46,014 nucleotides of DNA from Butyrivibrio sp. (GTDB lineage Bacteria > Bacillota > Clostridia > Lachnospirales > Lachnospiraceae). A program made the position numbers and the translations under genes. Under the pieces are notes generated by a model. That model did not search any database and was not told the origin of the DNA. It saw only the letters and a program-made list of their open reading frames with translations. This document shows positions 43,998 to 46,014 of this stretch, in pieces; position 1 is the stretch's first letter, and every line of letters starts with the position of its first letter. The stretch covers positions 1 through 46,014 of the forward strand of contig JAFZQT010000089.1 of assembly GCA_017620235.1 (NCBI GenBank). The letters are read 5' to 3'.

Positions 43998-44798
43998 TTA
44001 GATCAGATAGTTCTCAATCATAGTCTTAATTATATATGAGCTGACAGCATGCTGAGAAGTCTCAAATGTCATGATCATGTTTTTCCCTGGGTAATACCCA
44101 TTCTGTTCATATGCATTTATCTTAGAAATATTCTTGTTTGCATATGCGATATTATCCATCATTCCAAAGTGTTCCCAAATAAACTCTTGCCCTGTTCTCA
44201 CGTTAAGACAAGTAAAATCCGGTCTCACAGTTCCAACGCCATTAAGCATAATTGGATATTCATAATGATATGGAACGGCTTCACGCTCCAACATGTTTGC
44301 TATGATCAGCTCTGATTTAGACCTTACTCTTATACCGGAATGAGAATAAAATTCTCCTTTGCTCTCATCATACTCCATCGGTTCATAGCTTACATTTCTC
44401 CAACGTTCCACAAACATTTCCTTGGGTTCAATAATTGGTGTAACGAGCTTCTTCCTGGCATCTGCAATTCTTAAATATACCTTTTCCACGCCTTCTATAT
44501 CATAGTGCTTAATGAATTCACTTATTTCATTTCGCATGTGCACAAGCTTATTTTTCACCAGCATTTCATAATCGCGTTGTGCCACCTTCTTAAGCTTTTC
44601 TTTCTCATCGTTCTTCGCGTACTTCCTTTTTTTAGTTACTCTATCCACCCAGTAATATTGATCATTACCATTACTCCTGCTTATAGCAATTCCGCAATTA
44701 CTCAAGTCTTTTAGCTTTGAAGCTCTTTTATCTATCTTTAAAATCAAGCCATCAATCTCTTTCAATTGTTCCTCTAGATTGCTTTTGTAATTTTGCAT
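43998..44798 (-). CDS. PD-(D/E)XK nuclease-like protein with N-terminal coiled coil
   Basis: 266 residues. The first 110 or so residues are Lys/Glu-rich helices (probable coiled coil) with an aromatic strand QYYWVDRVTKKRKYAK. The C-terminal half has the order expected for a PD-(D/E)XK fold: RSKSELIIANMLE (Glu), VRPDFTCLN (Asp) and EFIWEHFGMMD (Glu, with His where Lys is usual). I know this as a common but unnamed family in gut Clostridia; its role, defence or mobile-element related, is unproven. ATG behind GGGGAAG. The phased motif array lies directly upstream. Confidence 0.75.
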   Translation of the reverse strand: MQNYKSNLEEQLKEIDGLILKIDKRASKLKDLSNCGIAISRSNGNDQYYWVDRVTKKRKYAKNDEKEKLKKVAQRDYEMLVKNKLVHMRNEISEFIKHYDIEGVEKVYLRIADARKKLVTPIIEPKEMFVERWRNVSYEPMEYDESKGEFYSHSGIRVRSKSELIIANMLEREAVPYHYEYPIMLNGVGTVRPDFTCLNVRTGQEFIWEHFGMMDNIAYANKNISKINAYEQNGYYPGKNMIMTFETSQHAVSSYIIKTMIENYLI

Positions 44799-44888
44799 TA
44801 CTCAACTTCCCCTTTTATATAGTGATTCGCGTTTTTGTGATATATTTTGCTTCTTCTACGCCCCTACGTTATATGACTCTGCTTACGC

Positions 44889-45117
44889 TTACGTGATGCG
44901 ATTTGATACCTCTCCCTCTTTCACGTAAATCTATCTCAACAATTTGTTGTGTTACGTGTATCATCACTTACTTCTACCACCATTCACGTAAATTTTCATG
45001 ATCGGCCAGTTGATTTACGTGTGTTGTCACGTATCTTTTAGTTCCTTCACGTAAAAAATCCTGATTCTCGCCCAAATCTACGTGTAATACTCCAATCAAC
45101 TGCGCAAACTCACGTAA
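44889..45117. repeat. Phased array of alternating TTACGTG/CACGTAA motifs, 63-base period
   Basis: Motif starts are 44889 (TTACGTG), 44922 (CACGTAA), 44952, 44985, 45015, 45048, 45078 (CTACGTG) and 45111: strictly alternating orientation with steps of 33, 30, 33, 30, 33, 30 and 33. The 23 and 26 bases between motifs are not alike. An extra CACGTAT at 45028 is out of phase. The motif in reversed orientation is flanked as TTCACGTAAA, and the other as TTACGTGTR. Read on the minus strand the motifs stay in one frame (Leu-Arg-Glu and His-Val every 21 codons), but stop codons interrupt that frame in the third and fourth units. Confidence 0.9.
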
Positions 45118-45152
45118 AACAGACTTTATCATTTCTACCATCTTGGAATTTG

Positions 45153-45187
45153 TGTGGCGAGTATTAGCCACAGAGCCGAATGGCTCT
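45153..45187. repeat. Two adjacent small hairpins between promoter and array
   Basis: TGTGGC (45153-45158) pairs with GCCACA (45167-45172), and AGAGCC (45172-45177) pairs with GGCTCT (45182-45187) around GAAT. They would form tandem stem-loops in a transcript started at 45202-45230. Confidence 0.6.
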
Positions 45188-45201
45188 AATAGAACAATAG
45201 G

Positions 45202-45230
45202 ACTATACGCTCTCACGTAAAAAAAGTCAA
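45202..45230 (-). promoter_or_regulatory. Promoter with array motif in its spacer
   Basis: On the minus strand: -35 TTGACT (45225-45230), a 17-base spacer and -10 TATAGT (45202-45207). The spacer contains TTACGTGA (45213-45220), the same motif as the array. It points through the hairpins and array toward the nuclease-like gene, 400 bases away. Confidence 0.55.
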
Positions 45231-45283
45231 GCGCCCCTCACAGTACTGCAGCTTGACACATTATACTCATTGTCAAATTCCCC

Positions 45284-45326
45284 AAAACAAAAAGCCCCCA
45301 TGGTCACTACATGTGACCACAGGGGC
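45284..45326 (-). terminator. Intrinsic terminator
   Basis: Stem GCCCC (45294-45298) with GGGGC (45322-45326), a two-base mismatch, then TGGTCAC (45301-45307) with GTGACCA (45313-45319) around TACAT. TTTTTGTTTTG follows on the minus strand. It could end transcription from the DUF3791-like gene and isolate it from the promoter at 45202-45230. Just beyond it, TTGACA (45253-45258) and TGTCAA (45271-45276) form an inverted repeat. Confidence 0.75.
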
Positions 45327-45397
45327 ATATTATTACTCAAGCTCATTTACACGGAAAATTCAAACCGTTTTTTCCTATTCTTTTCGTACTATTTGTG

Positions 45398-45472
45398 CGT
45401 ATCATTTGATACGTTTTTCGATATATTCATACCGTTCAACTGCTACTGTACCCAAAGTGTACCCAAAACGGT
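45398..45472. repeat. Short repeats: CGTATCA palindrome and paired GTACCCAAA
   Basis: CGTATCA-TT-TGATACG (45398-45413) is a palindrome followed by TTTTT on the plus strand. GTACCCAAA occurs at 45448-45456 and 45459-45467, an 11-base step. These are bracketed by ACCGTT (45431-45436) and AACGGT (45467-45472). Such paired short repeats look like recombinase or regulator binding sites, but no recombinase gene is in the window. Confidence 0.5.
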
Positions 45473-45474
45473 TT

Positions 45475-45714
45475 TTATACCTGCAATAATCTGTATGGAT
45501 TTCCGGCCAGTTCCTCCTTTAATATATCTAATACAGCTTCTCTTGATTCCAGATAAAGATCCGTATCTTCATCCATCAAAGCTGCATATACTGTGGTCTT
45601 GATTAAAAACTCGACTGCTTCATCCCTGGAACACCCTTTATCGTTCATAATGTATTCTACAAGGAAAGCCGCTATACTGCGCATAGCCTTTTTCTGATCT
45701 GCACCTGTAATCAT
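45475..45714 (-). CDS. Small acidic protein, DUF3791-like
   Basis: 79 residues, mostly helical, with AAFLVEYIMNDKGCSRDEAV, FLIKTTVYAALMDEDTDLYL and a C-terminal AGNPYRLLQV. The size, layout and LMDEDTDLY-type segment resemble DUF3791 proteins, which sit next to DUF3990 genes in Clostridia; from memory, not tested. Its ATG shares a base with the stop of the upstream DUF3990-like remnant (TAATG), supporting that pairing. It appears intact. Confidence 0.6.
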   Translation of the reverse strand: MITGADQKKAMRSIAAFLVEYIMNDKGCSRDEAVEFLIKTTVYAALMDEDTDLYLESREAVLDILKEELAGNPYRLLQV

Positions 45715-45881
45715 TATCCAATCACCTGCCTTTTCACTTTGTCAAAGTTCAAGGCGTTCACTGCCTCCTTGGTTCTGAAAAAGTATTGTTTAGGTAAATT
45801 TTCCGGCTTTAACTCCGCAATTACCTTATCGCATACTTCATCAGAATAACCTGATTCTTCCAGTTCATCATAGTATTGTTG
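45714..45881 (-). pseudogene. 3' remnant of a DUF3990-like gene
   Basis: An open stretch of 55 codons plus stop without a start: it begins directly after an in-frame TAG (45882-45884) and reads QQYYDELEESGYSDEVCDKV, then ELKPENLPKQYFF and FDKVKRQVIG. The PENLPKQYFF(R/K)T segment and the following DUF3791-like gene match the C-terminus of DUF3990 proteins (ADP-ribosyltransferase-like fold, toxin-like). The rest of the gene is missing, replaced by sequence resembling an insertion-sequence end. Confidence 0.6.
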
Positions 45882-45895
45882 CTAACTCCATAGGC

Positions 45896-46014
45896 TGTCA
45901 CCAGCCCGATCTATCTCGCTGTCACAATCCTGCTCATTTTCTTGTCACGGATCCCTGTCGGTCATCGCTGACCGACAGGCGTTTTGTTCATAAGACAAGT
46001 GACGGAAACGGCAG
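45896..46014. mobile_element. Probable insertion-sequence end (IS21-like), continues past the window
   Basis: TGTCAC occurs at 45896, 45920 and 45943, steps of 24 and 23 bases, a pattern of repeated transposase sites as at IS21-family ends, beginning with TG. It starts right where the DUF3990-like frame breaks off. No transposase gene is inside the window, and the other end and target duplication cannot be seen, so the family is a guess. Confidence 0.4.
45954..45979 (+). terminator. Hairpin with T-run near the element end
   Basis: CCTGTCGGTCA (45954-45964) pairs perfectly with TGACCGACAGG (45969-45979) around TCGC, followed by CGTTTTGTT on the plus strand. It would stop transcription entering the presumed mobile element from the left. 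Confidence 0.65.

Noticed and set aside
44889-45117. CRISPR array
   Set aside because: Conserved parts are only 7-8 bases and alternate in orientation; CRISPR repeats are 23 bases or more in one orientation. No cas genes are near.
44974-45216. Minus-strand frame of 80 codons with Leu-Arg-Glu repeats every 21 residues
   Set aside because: The periodic residues come from the DNA motif array. The same in-phase motif continues beyond the stop codon through further stops, there is no good ribosome site, and the residues between are not alike. A short real peptide starting near 45144 cannot be fully excluded.
45253-45602. Plus-strand frames over the 45.3-45.6 kb region
   Set aside because: They cross a terminator and short repeats and run antisense to the DUF3791-like gene; composition is not protein-like.

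Overview
The window looks like chromosomal DNA from a Gram-positive anaerobe of the Clostridia, most likely Lachnospiraceae (Butyrivibrio/Pseudobutyrivibrio-like). The reasons are moderately low GC, strong AGGAGG-type ribosome sites with frequent TTG and GTG starts, several protein families I know mainly from that group (DUF5711, DUF6472, Thermoanaerobacter-type secondary alcohol dehydrogenase, DUF3990/DUF3791), and an rRNA leader of Firmicutes type. The family assignment is an inference from recognised families, not from a database search.

Layout. 1-6.8 kb, minus strand: the 5' tip of a 16S rRNA gene and its promoter, then core genes (CvpA-like, DUF5711, galM, recR, ybaB, dnaX, 6-phosphofructokinase). 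6.85 kb: a tRNA-Ser(CGA) on the plus strand with its own promoter and a shared terminator. 7-11.2 kb, minus: a zinc-ribbon membrane protein, then a compact set of RACo-like 2Fe-2S/ASKHA protein, cupin, a 56-residue Cys-rich DUF6472-like protein and a Nudix hydrolase. 11.3-14.5 kb, plus: a YdjI/YdjG/YdjH-like module (SPFH, zinc ribbon, TPM). 14.6-18.1 kb, plus: two overlapping paralogous membrane diguanylate cyclases. 18.1-21.8 kb, minus: a zinc-type ABC uptake operon (ZnuA with a His-rich loop, ZnuC, ZnuB) with two uncharacterised accessory proteins. 21.9-27.5 kb: a GT-C glycosyltransferase, a COG0523 metallochaperone GTPase, an alcohol dehydrogenase, a lipoprotein and an acyltransferase. 27.6-37.2 kb, minus: a tight four-gene signalling operon (active-looking HD-GYP protein, 1411-residue hybrid kinase, response regulator, degenerate HD-GYP protein). 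37.4-43.95 kb: an isochorismatase-like hydrolase, a GNAT protein, a two-component system next to a lantibiotic/bacitracin-type ABC exporter with a recognisable operator, a nitroreductase and a second Nudix hydrolase. 44-46 kb is accessory DNA: a PD-(D/E)XK nuclease-like gene, an unusual phased motif array, a DUF3791-like gene, a truncated DUF3990-like remnant and a probable insertion-sequence end.

How the parts work together. Cyclic-di-GMP is a theme: two diguanylate cyclases face two HD-GYP proteins ten kilobases away, one of which has lost metal-ligand histidines. The active HD-GYP gene has a terminator-like hairpin directly before its ribosome site, so its transcript must pass through it. 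Zinc handling is a second theme (ZnuABC, two accessory proteins, a nearby COG0523 GTPase).

The least explained element is at 44889-45117: eight copies of a 7-base motif in strictly alternating orientation at alternating 33/30-base steps (63-base period), with unrelated sequence between them. A ninth copy sits inside the spacer of a good promoter that would transcribe through the array into the nuclease-like gene. I take this as the best candidate for an undescribed regulatory or mobile-element system in the window.
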